Source: Triticum aestivum
Taxonomy: Eukaryota > Streptophyta > Magnoliopsida > Poales > Poaceae
Direction: 5' to 3'
Length of the DNA: 64,000 nucleotides
Assembly (NCBI RefSeq): GCF_018294505.1
Contig: NC_057810.1
Location: forward strand, 703,897,622 to 703,961,621
Shown: positions 36,801 to 46,396 of the stretch, one piece after another
Numbering within the stretch: position 1 is the first letter of the stretch
Layout of the letters: every line of letters starts with the position of its first letter
Notes under the pieces: model-generated
Seen by the model: the letters and a program-made list of their open reading frames with translations, nothing else
Database searches by the model: none
What the model was told of the DNA's origin: nothing
Translations under genes and position numbers: made by a program

Positions 36801-37697
36801 GACCTTGGAGAAGCTGCTTACATATTAGGCATCAAGATCTATAGGGATAGATCGAGACGCCTCATAGGTCTTTCACAAAGCACATACCTTGATAAGATTT
36901 TGAAGAAGTTCAAAATGGATCAGTCCAAGAAAGGGTTCTTGCCTGTACTGCAAGGTGTGAGATTGAGCTCGGCTCAATGCCCGACCACGGCAAAAGATAA
37001 AGAAGAGATGAGTGTCACCCCCTATGCCTCAGCCATAGGATCTATTATATATGCCATGCTGTGTACCAGACCAGATGTAAACCTTGCCGTAAGTTTGGTA
37101 GGAAGGTACCAAAGTAATCCCGACAAGGAACACTGGACAACGGTCAAAAATATCCTGAAGTACCTAAAAAGGACAAAGGACATGTTTCTCTTTTATGGAG
37201 GTGACGAAGAGCTCGTCGTAAAGGGTTACGTCGATGCTAGCTTCGACACAGATCTGGATGACTCTAAGTCACAAACCGGATACGTGTATATGTTGAATGG
37301 TGGAGCAGTAAGCTGGTGCAGCTGCAAGCAGAGCGTCGTGGCGGGATCTACATGTGAAGCGGAATACATGGCAGCCTCAGAGGCAGTGCATGAAGAAATT
37401 TGGGTGAAGGAGTTCATCACCGACCTAGGAGTCATACCCAATGCGCCGGGGCCGATCAAACTCTTCTGTGACAACACTGGAGCTATTGCCCTTGCCAAGG
37501 AGCCCAGGTTTCACAAGAAGACCAGGCACATCAAGCGTCGTTTCAACTCCATCCGTGAAAATGTTCAAGATGGAGACATAGATATTTGCAAAGTACATAC
37601 AGATCTGAATGTCACAGATCCGTTGACTAAACCTCTTTCGCGAGCAAAACATGATCAACACCAGAACTCTATGGGTGTTCGATTCATCACAATGTAA
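33823..37697 (+). pseudogene. Angela gag-pol polyprotein, broken
   Basis: The ATG at 33823 opens gag, but an in-frame TAG at 33907-33909 cuts it after 28 codons. The rest of gag runs to about 34680. Its zinc knuckle reads CFYFKGKGHSKQNC, with the second cysteine replaced by phenylalanine. The join at about 34660 lacks the segment that normally carries the aspartic-protease D-[ST]-G, so protease is missing and the frame shifts. GAG-pre-integrase (LWHCRLGH, with a frameshift near 35055) and the integrase core follow. RT follows with a TGA at 36567-36569, YVDDILL near 36716, and a TAA at 36750-36752. RNase H with EAEYMAASEA and KTRHIKRRF ends at 37697. At least five independent lesions leave this copy unable to transpose alone. 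Confidence 0.93.
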
Positions 37698-37718
37698 CTA
37701 GATTATTGACTCTAGTGC

Positions 37719-37729
37719 AAGTGGGAGAC
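37719..37729 (+). other. Angela polypurine tract
   Basis: The sequence aagtgggagac immediately precedes the 3' LTR; this purine tract is standard for the family. Confidence 0.85.
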
Positions 37730-39457
37730 TGTTGGAAATATGCCCTAGAGGCAATAATTAAAGGGATTATTATTATATTTCCTTGTTCATGATAATTGTC
37801 TTTTATTCATGCTATAATTGTATTATCCGGAAATCGTAATACACGTGTGAATACATAGACCACAATACGTCCCTAGTAAGCCTCTAGTTGACTAGCTCGT
37901 TGGTCAACAGATAGTCATGGTTTCCTGACTATGGACATTAGATGTCGTTGACAACGGGATCACATCATTAGGAGAATGATGTGATGGACAAGACCCAATC
38001 CTAAGCATAGCACAAGATCGTGTAGTTCGTTTTGCTAGAGCTTTTCCAATGTCAAGTATCTTTTCCTTAGACCATGAGATCGTGTAACTCCCAGATACCG
38101 TAGGAGTGCTTTGGGTGTACCAAACGTCACAACGTAACTGGGTGACTATAAAGCTGCACTATAGGTATCTCCGAAAGTGTCTATTGGGTTGACATGGATC
38201 GAGACTGGGATTTGTCACTCCGTATGACGGAGAGGTATCTCTGGGCCCACTCAGTAATGCATCATCATAATGAGCTCAAAGTGACCAAGTGTTTGGTCAC
38301 GGGATCATGCATTACGGTACGAGTAAAGTGACTTGCCAGTAACGAGACTGAACGAGGTGTTGGGATACCGACGATCGAGTCTCGGGCATGTAACGTACCG
38401 ATTGACAAAGGGAATTGTATACGGGGTTGATTGAATCCTCGACATCGTGGTTCATCCGATGAGATCATCGAGGAGTATGTGGGAGCCAACATGGGTATCC
38501 AGATCCCGCTGTTGGTTATTGACCGGAGAGCCATCTCGGTCATGTCTGCATGTCTCCCGAACCCGTAGGGTCTACACACTTAAGGTTCGGTGACGCTAGG
38601 GTTAATAGGAAGACTTGTATGTGTTTACCGAATGTTGTTCGGAGTCCCGGATGAGATCCCGGACGTCACGAGGAGTTCCGGAATGGTCCGGAGGTGAAGA
38701 TTTATATATGGGAAGTTGTCATACGGACACCGGAAAGTTTCGGGGGCATATCGGTATTGTACCGGGGCCACCGGAGGGGTTCGGGGGGTCCACCACGAGG
38801 GGCCACCCCTCTCGGAGGGCTTCATGGGCCGCAAGGGGCAGGGAACCAGCCCCTGGAGGGATGGGAACCCCCCTTGGGCCCATGCGCCTAGGGTTGGGGG
38901 GGGGGGGAACCCTAGTGGGGGCGCCCCCCTTGCTTGGGGGGCAAGCCCCCCTCCCTGGCCGCCGCCCCCCCTCTAGATCTCATCTAGAGGGGGCCGGCCC
39001 CCTTCCCCATTCCCCTATAAATAGAGGGGCGAGGGGAGGGCTGAATACCTGATCCAAGGCACAACCCCTCCCTTCCCCAACACCTCTCCTCCTCCGTTGA
39101 GTGCTTGGCGAAGCCCTGTTGGAGTACTGCCTCTCCACCATCATCACGCCGTCGTGCTGCTGCTGGAGCCTTCTTCCTCAACCTCTCCTCCCCCCTTGCT
39201 GGATCAAGAAGGAGGAGACATCGTCCGCTCCGTACGTGTGTTGAATGCGGAGGTGCTGTCCGTTCAACACTTGGTCATCGGTGATTTGGATCACGGCGAG
39301 TATGACTCCATCATCCCCGTTCCCTTGAACGCTTCCGCACGCGATCTACAAGTGGTATGTAGATGCTTCCCTCTCCTATCACTCGTTGCTTAGATGAACT
39401 CATAGATGGATCTTGGTGAAACCGTTGGAAAATTTTTAATTTTCTGCAATGTTCCCC
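37730..39457 (+). repeat. Angela 3' LTR, main part
   Basis: It starts tgttggaaatatgcc and is cut at gttcccc (39457) by the CACTA element. The remaining bases (cccaaca, of which ccc is the target duplication) are at 51063-51069. Confidence 0.95.
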
Positions 39458-39670
39458 CACTAGTTCAGAACCGGGCAATAGCACCGGTTCGTAAGGCCCT
39501 TTAGTGCCGGTTCCATAACCGGCACTAAAGTGTGGGCACTAAAGTCCCCCCCCTTTAGTACCGGTTCAGCACGAACCGGTGCTAAAGGGCAACCACGTGG
39601 CACGAGCCAGCTCCGGGGGCCTGGAGCCCTTTAGTACCGGTTGGTAAGACCAACCGGTACTATAAGTTTT
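39458..39670. repeat. CACTA left terminus and subterminal repeat block
   Basis: After CACTAGT come repeated units of ctttagtaccggtt and their inverts (e.g. aaccggtgctaaag) arranged as hairpins. In En/Spm-type elements such blocks bind the TnpA protein (family knowledge). Confidence 0.85.
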
Positions 39671-39981
39671 TTTTAGTTTTATGATTTCTTTTTCATTTAA
39701 TTTTGTGTTTCCATTTTAATTCTTTTTCGTTTGCTGGCATTTTACGATACTGCACATTGTACACGTTATGCTTATATATATATATATAAATAGAATTTCT
39801 AGTAGAACCAATCATGCATATATATATCATCAATGTCTCACAAACCACCATATTAATTAATTCACACATACACACATGTATAGCTATATACAATTTCTCC
39901 TACATATGCATGTTGCCTTCGGAGCCAGTGGCATTAGCCTAATTGGTGCCTTCGGAGCACGATGACAATTGGAAGTGGTTT

Positions 39982-42900
39982 TCATGGGGGCGGTAGCGGG
40001 TAATAGTATTCTCCCTTCGGATTTATGACCTGGTCGAGCAAAAATCCCGCTATTTCCTCTTGAAGTGCTTCTACGCGCTCCGTTTCTAGGAGCTTCTCCC
40101 GCACCTCTCTGAACTGTTAAGAAGGAGATCAATATGCATGTGTATTAGTTGTGTGACTAGATATCGATAATGGTGTAAAAATTGTGAATAGTGTTCTGAC
40201 AAGCGTACCCATTCCTGTCTTTGAGATCTGCTCCTTTCGGACGCCATCATGCGAATGTTCTCGCAAACGCAGAATGCACACAGATCAGTCCCCTGCGCCT
40301 GCTTCAGGGCCTTTACGAGAATGGAATTTGATCAGATAATAATTAATCAAGCATGATAATTAAAGAGATGGCAGCTAGCTAGCTAGCTAGTACTACTTAA
40401 TTACTTACCTTGGGTCGAAACCATTTAAGCTTTTTTTTCCATTCGCCTTCCGTGACGCTGATGAACCTTGCCCAAGCCCTGCCCGCCGACAAAGAAAATG
40501 AATAAAGGGGTTATTAAATAGTTCATATCATGAAATGACGAACTAAATAGGCCGAGATATATAGTTAATAATGATTGAAATTACCTGTTGACTATCCCAA
40601 ACAAGATGTTATAGTCAGTATTTTCTTTGAGTAGTGAGTCCAGTATTTCAACTGTTCCGGCGTCAACTTTAATGATACACAAGATCCAGTGAAATCTGCA
40701 TGCACACACGTTTGCATGTCTTAATTAAGCGGGCATATGTAAGCAAAAACATGTAGCTAGCTAGTAGGCAAAAACAGAGAATTTGTAGTACAAGACAGTG
40801 TGACTCACTGGAAGTTGTAAGGAAGTAGTATATCTTCATTGTATTTGAGGCGCTTCAAGAACTCTAGCATGTTGTCCTCTACGGCCTTTTCATGATGTGG
40901 ATTTATTAGCCATGTGTATTCATTAACGGTGTTTGGGTCAATGAACCCAATGCCAAAGCGTCCACCTTTTCTCATTTCATACATCTTCATCCTGCATAAT
41001 ACCACAGAAAAGAATATAGTGAGGATAATTACAGGTAATGATTGATCAAAAGGATCACTACAGCTAGCTTGAGACTTAAATTACAGAAAGAAATCACTTA
41101 CAGACAATAGCAACTGACGATAGATTTGTCGAGTGCGTCTTGATTGTATAACTGAAACAGTTCAGAATACTCAACGGACAGAGCTTTCTCATGGAAGTAA
41201 TGCTCCTCCTTGACATTCACCATGAGGGACAATCGATCGGAAATCTTGGTAATGTTCATGTACCATTGATGCAATTCATACATTCTCGTTGGGAGGTTCT
41301 TGACCTTGTCTGGCTCGACCAAAGGTTGGCCCCGGACATATTTCCGTTTTATTTCATCCTCTGTAAGCACAGGCATGGGCTCGATCTCGAGGAGTTGTCC
41401 AACAGTGATGTTGAGAACTTCAGCCTGCATTATATGGTCCTTGGTTATTACCACATTGCCCACCTCGGGAACGTAAACTGTTTGCCCACAATAATATTGG
41501 GCGCGCGTACTGTCACGTGTTGTTGGCACAACAAGCGAGGGGATCGATTGCGCCGCCTGTTCTCCCAGCTGGGGAATGGTTTTCCCGCATTTTTTGACAG
41601 CTGCTTGTTGTTTGCTCGATCCCGAGCTCGCCTCCTTACGTAGACGTGCTCGATTTAACTTCCTGATGTGGCGCTCATAGTCTGTGTCAACAGGCTTGGG
41701 AGCTGGTGGTTGAGCCATACGAATGAAGTGGTCAATCGTTTCCTCAGGCACTTTCTCCCTTGGCGGCGGTGGCGGTTTCGGTGCAAAATGGGCTTCCACC
41801 TCGGCCTTCGATATGGCTGCGTTTTCCTCCTCGGACTTGTCATAAGGCCTCTGCGGAAGAGGCGTGAGGCTTGGACCATATTTATATCGCTTGCCTTCGC
41901 CTGTACTTCCTGTACTACCTCGACTCGTACCGCTACGCACCATAGCTGCGGGGTGTCTCTTCTGCGATTGCTGAGGCGGCGGAGACGGCTGACGGGGCTG
42001 AGTTGGACGAGGAGGAGTGGCCTGAAGCTGTGCCGGACTTGGAGGAGGAGTGGCCTGAGGTTGTGCCGGACTTGGAGGAGGAGTGGACGTCTGACGCTGT
42101 GGCGGACTTGGAGGAGGAGGAGTGGCCTGACACTTTGCCGGACTTGGAGGAGGAGTGGCCTGACACTTTGCCGGACTTGGTGGACTTGCAGGAGCGGGAG
42201 TCTGCTGACTCGGTGGCGGACTTCGACGAGGAGTCGGCTGACGCGGTGTCGGTGGCCTTCGAAAGATGATGCAATCCTTTTTCCATAGGATGATACGATG
42301 TTTGGCCTCTCCGAGAAAGTGCTCGTCGTCACCTCCAGGAATGTCAAGCTGTAGCTCCGAATATGGGTCCACCACCTCATCAACCAAGACACGAGCATAG
42401 CCCGCTGGAATCGGGTTGCAATGGAAGGTTGCCTCGGGGGGATTTGTAAAAGCAACGGCGTCCGCCACCTTCATGGATATGTTCTTCATTTTGACGTGTA
42501 GCTCGCAGTTAGTGTTCTCCGTGATGTCATCCACGGGGTATCTATCCAGCATTGCATCGTCCGGGGCGGAACCCACGCTGCTTCTCGGCATGGATGGGGC
42601 GGTGCTATCCAATGCTGGATCATTCGCTAGCTGCTGCAGCTGCTGAGACCCCCTTTGCTGGGTAAGTGAGTCGATCTGCTCCTGCTGCCGCTGGAATTTG
42701 ACTGCCAATTCCGCTTGACTTGCTTCTAGGCCTTGAAGGCGTTCATAGTCCCGCTTCCTCTGCTCCTCCTCCATCTTCCTCTTCTTCTCCTCCGCAATCT
42801 TCTTTCTCGCACGGGTTCTGTAGTCGGTGTTCCAGTCTGAAAACCCCTCATACCACGGAATAGCGCCCTTGCCTCGTGTTCTTCCCGGGTGTTCAGGATT

Positions 42901-44089
42901 TCCCAGGGCACGCGTAAGCTCGTCGTTCTCTCTGTTGGGCTGGAACACCCCCGATCGTGCCTCTTCTATTGCAACAAGTATCGCATCGTCGGCTCCCTTC
43001 AGACTTGCCCTCGTCGAAACATTGCCTGTCTTCGGGTCCAACTCCCCCCCATGCGCATAGAACCAAGTCCTGCACCTGGGGGGCCAGCTCTTAGTAACCG
43101 GAGTGACACCTGCATCCTCCATCTCTTTCTCAGACTTATCCCACTTAGGCATTGCCACCGCATAGCCACCTGGCCCCAGCTTATGGAACTTATCCTTTTT
43201 TCGGCATTCTTCTTGTTTATTCTCGACCGTTCCTTAGCTAATTCCGAATCCTTGAATTTCACGAAATCGTCCCAATGAGCACGTTGGTTCTCTAGTGTTC
43301 CCTCGAATACTGGAGTCTTCCTTCCTCCCTTGACGTACTTGTCCCATTCACGATTCTTGTGGTTCTTGAATGCAACCGCCATCTTCCTAAGAGCAGCGTC
43401 CTTGACTTTCTGCACATCTGCTTCTGTGAAATGATCTGGTAGGGTGAAATGTTCCATGAGAGTATCCCAAAGCAGATCTTTTTGTCTTTTGTCGACAAAA
43501 GTAACATCTGGACGTGGAGCAGCGTCCTTTTTGTCTTTTTGTCTTTTGTCTTTTGCTGGCTCTCTCCATTCTTGAAGGGAGATCGGGAGTTGGTCCTTCA
43601 CAACAACTCCGCACTGACGAACGAACTTGTCCGCAATCTTCTTAGGCGCTAATGGTTCGCCATTAGGTCTGATTGCCTCGATATTGTACTTTACGCCCTC
43701 CTTCAACTTTTTGTTCGGGCCTCGTTTCGTCCTTTTGCCTGAAGATTTGCTCGATCCGGATGGCTGAAAGAACAAAGATCGATTCGTTAATATATCTTCA
43801 AGTCATTTAAAACATGTGATGATCACCAGATGCCTGCTTATATAAATATATATACCTCGCCGGTCTTTGTTGTTTCAAGATCAACATTTTCTTCGTCATC
43901 ATCATAATCATAGTTCATGACTTCATCAATTCGGTCGTCGCGATCGAATATCATATCACCCTCTCCGGTGTTGTTTAGAAATTCGGAGCCGTCATAATCT
44001 TCTTCATTCTGATCATCATCTGGCCCGTGAGGATGGCGTATCATATCGAACATGGCCTGTTCTCCCTCTCTGCCGGTATTGTCCGCCAT
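39982..44089 (-). CDS. CACTA TnpA-like protein with Ulp1/C48-peptidase-like C-terminus (7 exons, one 1-nt frameshift)
   Basis: My gene model, in minus order, is 44089-43856, 43763-41102, 40991-40809, 40695-40585, 40478-40409, 40310-40209, 40113-39982. All introns are GT-AG and phases match, giving about 1165 codons if one base lost from an A-run near 43197 is allowed for. The N-terminus is acidic. Exon 2 holds a plant Transposase_24-like region with WFYAHGGELDPKTGNV (about 43050), a coiled-coil Glu/Arg/Lys stretch (about 42800) and a long Pro/Ser-rich linker (42250-41950). The last exons resemble a C48 cysteine peptidase: FHWILCIIKVD (His at 40691-40689), EILDSL (Asp), and QAQGTDLCAFCVC (Gln at 40295, Cys at 40280-40278). 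The likely role is binding the subterminal repeats and aiding transposition; protease activity is inferred only. The frameshift may be a real mutation or a base-calling error. Confidence 0.8.
43190..43200 (-). other. Single-base frameshift in the CACTA TnpA-like gene
   Basis: On the minus strand the sequence GCCGAAAAAAGGATAAG contains a six-A run. The upstream frame (ending KKNAEK) and the downstream frame (KFHKLGPGGYAVAMPKW) differ by one base, consistent with loss of one A here. It is the only disruption I see in this gene. Confidence 0.75.
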
Positions 44090-44142
44090 AGCTTTTATTT
44101 AACTAATCCAAAAGAAATATAAAACAATTTAGTATTCAAATT

Positions 44143-44312
44143 ACATCGTCTCGAATAATAGATATAATCTCGAATACATCGTCTCGAATAATAGATATAA
44201 TCTCGAAAACATCGTCTCGAATAATAGATATAATCTCGAATACATCGTCTCGAATAATAGATATAATCTCGAATACATCGTCTCGAATAATAGATATAAT
44301 ATCGAATACATC
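44143..44312. repeat. 33-bp tandem repeat, five copies
   Basis: Units beginning acatcgtctcgaataatag start at 44143, 44176, 44209, 44242 and 44275 with very few differences. The array lies between the TnpA-like start codon and the 143-codon ORF, so it may be part of a leader or intron. There are no spacers of varying sequence, so this is not a CRISPR-like array. Confidence 0.9.
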
Positions 44313-44325
44313 ACTGGCTAGGTAG

Positions 44326-44757
44326 CTAATAAAGATCGAATACTACAGAAGAATCTAGGACACTCGCGGTTCCTGCGGCGCGGGCGGTGGACACCCAAAG
44401 AGAAGGAACCCTCACAGGATCATAGCTGAAGTGAGATCCCTGAAGAAACTGCCAGGTATTGGAGAACCTGCCGCCCTCTAACGCAACCATGTAGCGATGG
44501 ACGTGCTCGTCCTCCTCCCTGACACGGCGACGTACCACCTCCGGCTGGGCCGGCTCCCTCCGCGCCGAAACTGGCCCACGCGAACGCCACCAAACGAGAT
44601 CAGGGTCGACGACGGGACCCGTGGCCGGGTTCCTCATCAAGCGGCGCGCCCCTCCAGGCAGCACCTCCCAGTGCCAGCCCGGCGGAGCCCAGTCCCGGAC
44701 ATGGGTCAGCCGGACGTCGTCGCGGACGTGTCGACGGCGAGGATGCGGGTCGGGCAT
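44326..44757 (-). CDS. CACTA accessory ORF, 143 codons, unknown function
   Basis: The frame starts at the ATG at 44757 (MPDPHPRRRH) and ends at 44326. The protein is basic and Trp/Arg-rich. It has a motif DWAPPGWHWEVLPGGARRL and a second Trp/Phe-rich part near its middle. I know no named domain for it. It lies in the same orientation as, and upstream of, the TnpA-like gene, separated by the 33-bp repeats. It could be an independent small gene or an upstream exon, although its own stop codon argues for the former. Its codon composition is more GC-rich than the flanking AT repeats, which supports coding. A role in transposition is plausible but unproven. Confidence 0.55.
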   Translation of the reverse strand: MPDPHPRRRHVRDDVRLTHVRDWAPPGWHWEVLPGGARRLMRNPATGPVVDPDLVWWRSRGPVSARREPAQPEVVRRRVREEDEHVHRYMVALEGGRFSNTWQFLQGSHFSYDPVRVPSLWVSTARAAGTASVLDSSVVFDLY

Positions 44758-44799
44758 CGTCGAGAACAAATACTAGCTATATGCCCGCAAAAAGTAACA

Positions 44800-45225
44800 T
44801 TTTTTTAATGATTGGATTTTGATAACTAAAATTTCTAACATTTCTATATAACTAACATTTCTATAACATTTCTAACAATGCTAAATATAACTAACATTTC
44901 TATAACATTTCTAATATTTCTATAACTAAAAAACAGAAAAAATTATAACATTTCTATATATATAACTAACATTTTTATAACTATTTCTATAACTAAAAAA
45001 CAGAAAAATTTCTAACAATTCTAACTTTTTTATAACTATTTCTATAACTAAAAAACAGAAAAATTTCTAACAATTCTAACATTTCTAACTATTCTAACAA
45101 TTCTAACATTTCTAACTATTCTAACAATTCTAACAATTCTAACTATTTCTGAAAAACAGAAAAATTTCTAACAATTTCTAAAAAACAGAAAAATTTCTAA
45201 CTATTTGTATAACTAAAAAACAAAA
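44800..45225. repeat. AT-rich degenerate minisatellite
   Basis: About 425 bases of short variable units such as ctaacatttctataa and ctaacaattctaac, broken by aaaaaacagaaaaa. It borders the GC minisatellite abruptly. It is non-coding and probably part of an intron or leader of the downstream minus-strand genes. Confidence 0.85.
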
Positions 45226-45244
45226 AATGTATGTGTGTGTGTGT

Positions 45245-45600
45245 GTGTGCGCTCACCGGCGAGGCGAGGGACGACGGGGGGCGGCGACGGGGGCCGGGCG
45301 CGCGGCGACGGGGACGGCGACGGGCGCGGCGACGACGGGGATGACGACGACGGGGACAGGGACGGGGCAGCGACGACGGGGACGGGGACGGACGGGCCGG
45401 GGCGGCGACGATGACGGGGACGTACAGGGCGGCACCGACGACGGGGACGGGGACGACGCGGGACGGGCCGGGACGGGGCGGCGGTGACGACGGGGACGAC
45501 GGGGACGGGGACGACGGGGCGGCGACGACGGGGACGGGGCGGCGACGGGGGCGGCGACGAGGGATGGAGACGTACGGGGGCGGCGGGCGACGGTGCAGAG
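45245..45600. repeat. GC-rich CGACGGGGA-type minisatellite
   Basis: About 350 bases of variable cgacggggacgggga units. Open frames on both strands (Pro/Arg/Val-rich on minus, Gly/Thr/Asp-rich on plus) arise from the repeat and are not good evidence of a gene. It lies just downstream, on the minus strand, of a TATA box, so it would be transcribed as 5' leader. Very high GC would give strong RNA structure. Confidence 0.85.
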
Positions 45601-45642
45601 GAGAAGAAGCCAGATGAGAAACTGAAATTTTCGTAAGTGTTG

Positions 45643-45650
45643 TTTATATA
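45643..45650 (-). promoter_or_regulatory. TATA box of the CACTA TnpA-like transcription unit
   Basis: The minus strand reads TATATAAA at 45650-45643. On the plus strand the box and the bases after it (tttatatagga...cctttagtaccggtt) match those at 50799 around the other CACTA promoter. Transcription would proceed toward 44757 and 44089. Confidence 0.65.
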
Positions 45651-45657
45651 GGAGGGG

Positions 45658-45820
45658 CCTTTAGTACCGGTTTGTGCCACCAACCGGTACTAAAGGCCAG
45701 TTTTGGCCAGCCCAAGCGGCGGGAAGCGACCCCCTTTAGTACCGGGTGGTGGCACAAACCGGTACTAAAGGCCCCCCTTTAGTACCGGTTTGTGCCACGA
45801 CCCGGTACTAAAGGGGGTGC
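45658..45820. repeat. Internal copy of the CACTA subterminal repeat block
   Basis: Three palindromic taccggtt...aaccggta units stand here in the middle of the element, directly upstream (minus sense) of the 45650 TATA box. They match the subterminal units at both ends of the transposon. No CACTA terminus or TSD is present, so this is not the border of a second element. Confidence 0.8.
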
Positions 45821-46396
45821 GCTGGCGCAGGTGCGGTGCGGCAAGTTTAGTCCCACCTCGCTAGCCGAGGGGCGACCGCACTGGTTTATAAACCCCCGTG
45901 CGGTCGCTCTCTCGAGCTCCTCTCCAAAGCAGGCCTACTGGGCCTACGTGTTCTTTGCTGCCCTGTGGGCCCACTTGGCCTTTGCGGGCCTGCATCCTGG
46001 CCCAACAACAGGTTGGGTTTCTAGTCGTATGCAGGCCGCTCTGGCCTAGTAGGCGGGCTTTTTTTTATTTTTTTGCTTTATTTATTTTTGTGTTTTTTTT
46101 GTGTATTTAGAGTTTCTTTGTGAATATTTTTGCTTTAGGTACAAAAAATTACAAACTTTCTGTTAGTGCCCGTAGTTTTCAAATTTGAATAGTTTAAATT
46201 TTGAATTATTTGAAATTAGTGTGAATCACTAGTTTGTGAATAACTTAACTTTAAAAATCAGTAAAGGCATGAAAGAATTTGTTTGCACATAAAATTTCTT
46301 CGCGTTTCAAATGCCAAAACACATAACTACCCTAACTATTACAGAGATTCCCCTCTGGGTGTGAAACACAGAAGAAAGTGATGATAGTGAAGCCGA
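45821..46396. other. Spacer downstream of the transposase gene
   Basis: A GC-rich 200-base part (45821-46050) is followed by AT-rich sequence. No coding pattern is evident. It should contain the 3' untranslated region and polyadenylation site of the transposase gene. Confidence 0.5.

Noticed and set aside
41668..42288. Plus-strand frames with Trp/Arg/Leu or Glu/Trp repeats
   Set aside because: They are the antisense image of the Pro/Ser-rich linker in the TnpA-like gene.
44143..44312. CRISPR-like regular repeats
   Set aside because: Units are contiguous 33-bp tandem copies with no unique spacers, in a plant transposon.
45213..45683. Long open frames on both strands (Pro/Arg/Val-rich or Gly/Thr/Asp-rich)
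   Set aside because: They arise from the CGACGGGGA minisatellite, which is open in several frames at once. Low complexity alone does not support a gene.
45658..45820. Border of a second, nested CACTA element
   Set aside because: Subterminal-type repeats are present, but there is no CACTA terminus, no 3-bp duplication, and the flanking sequence continues as one element.
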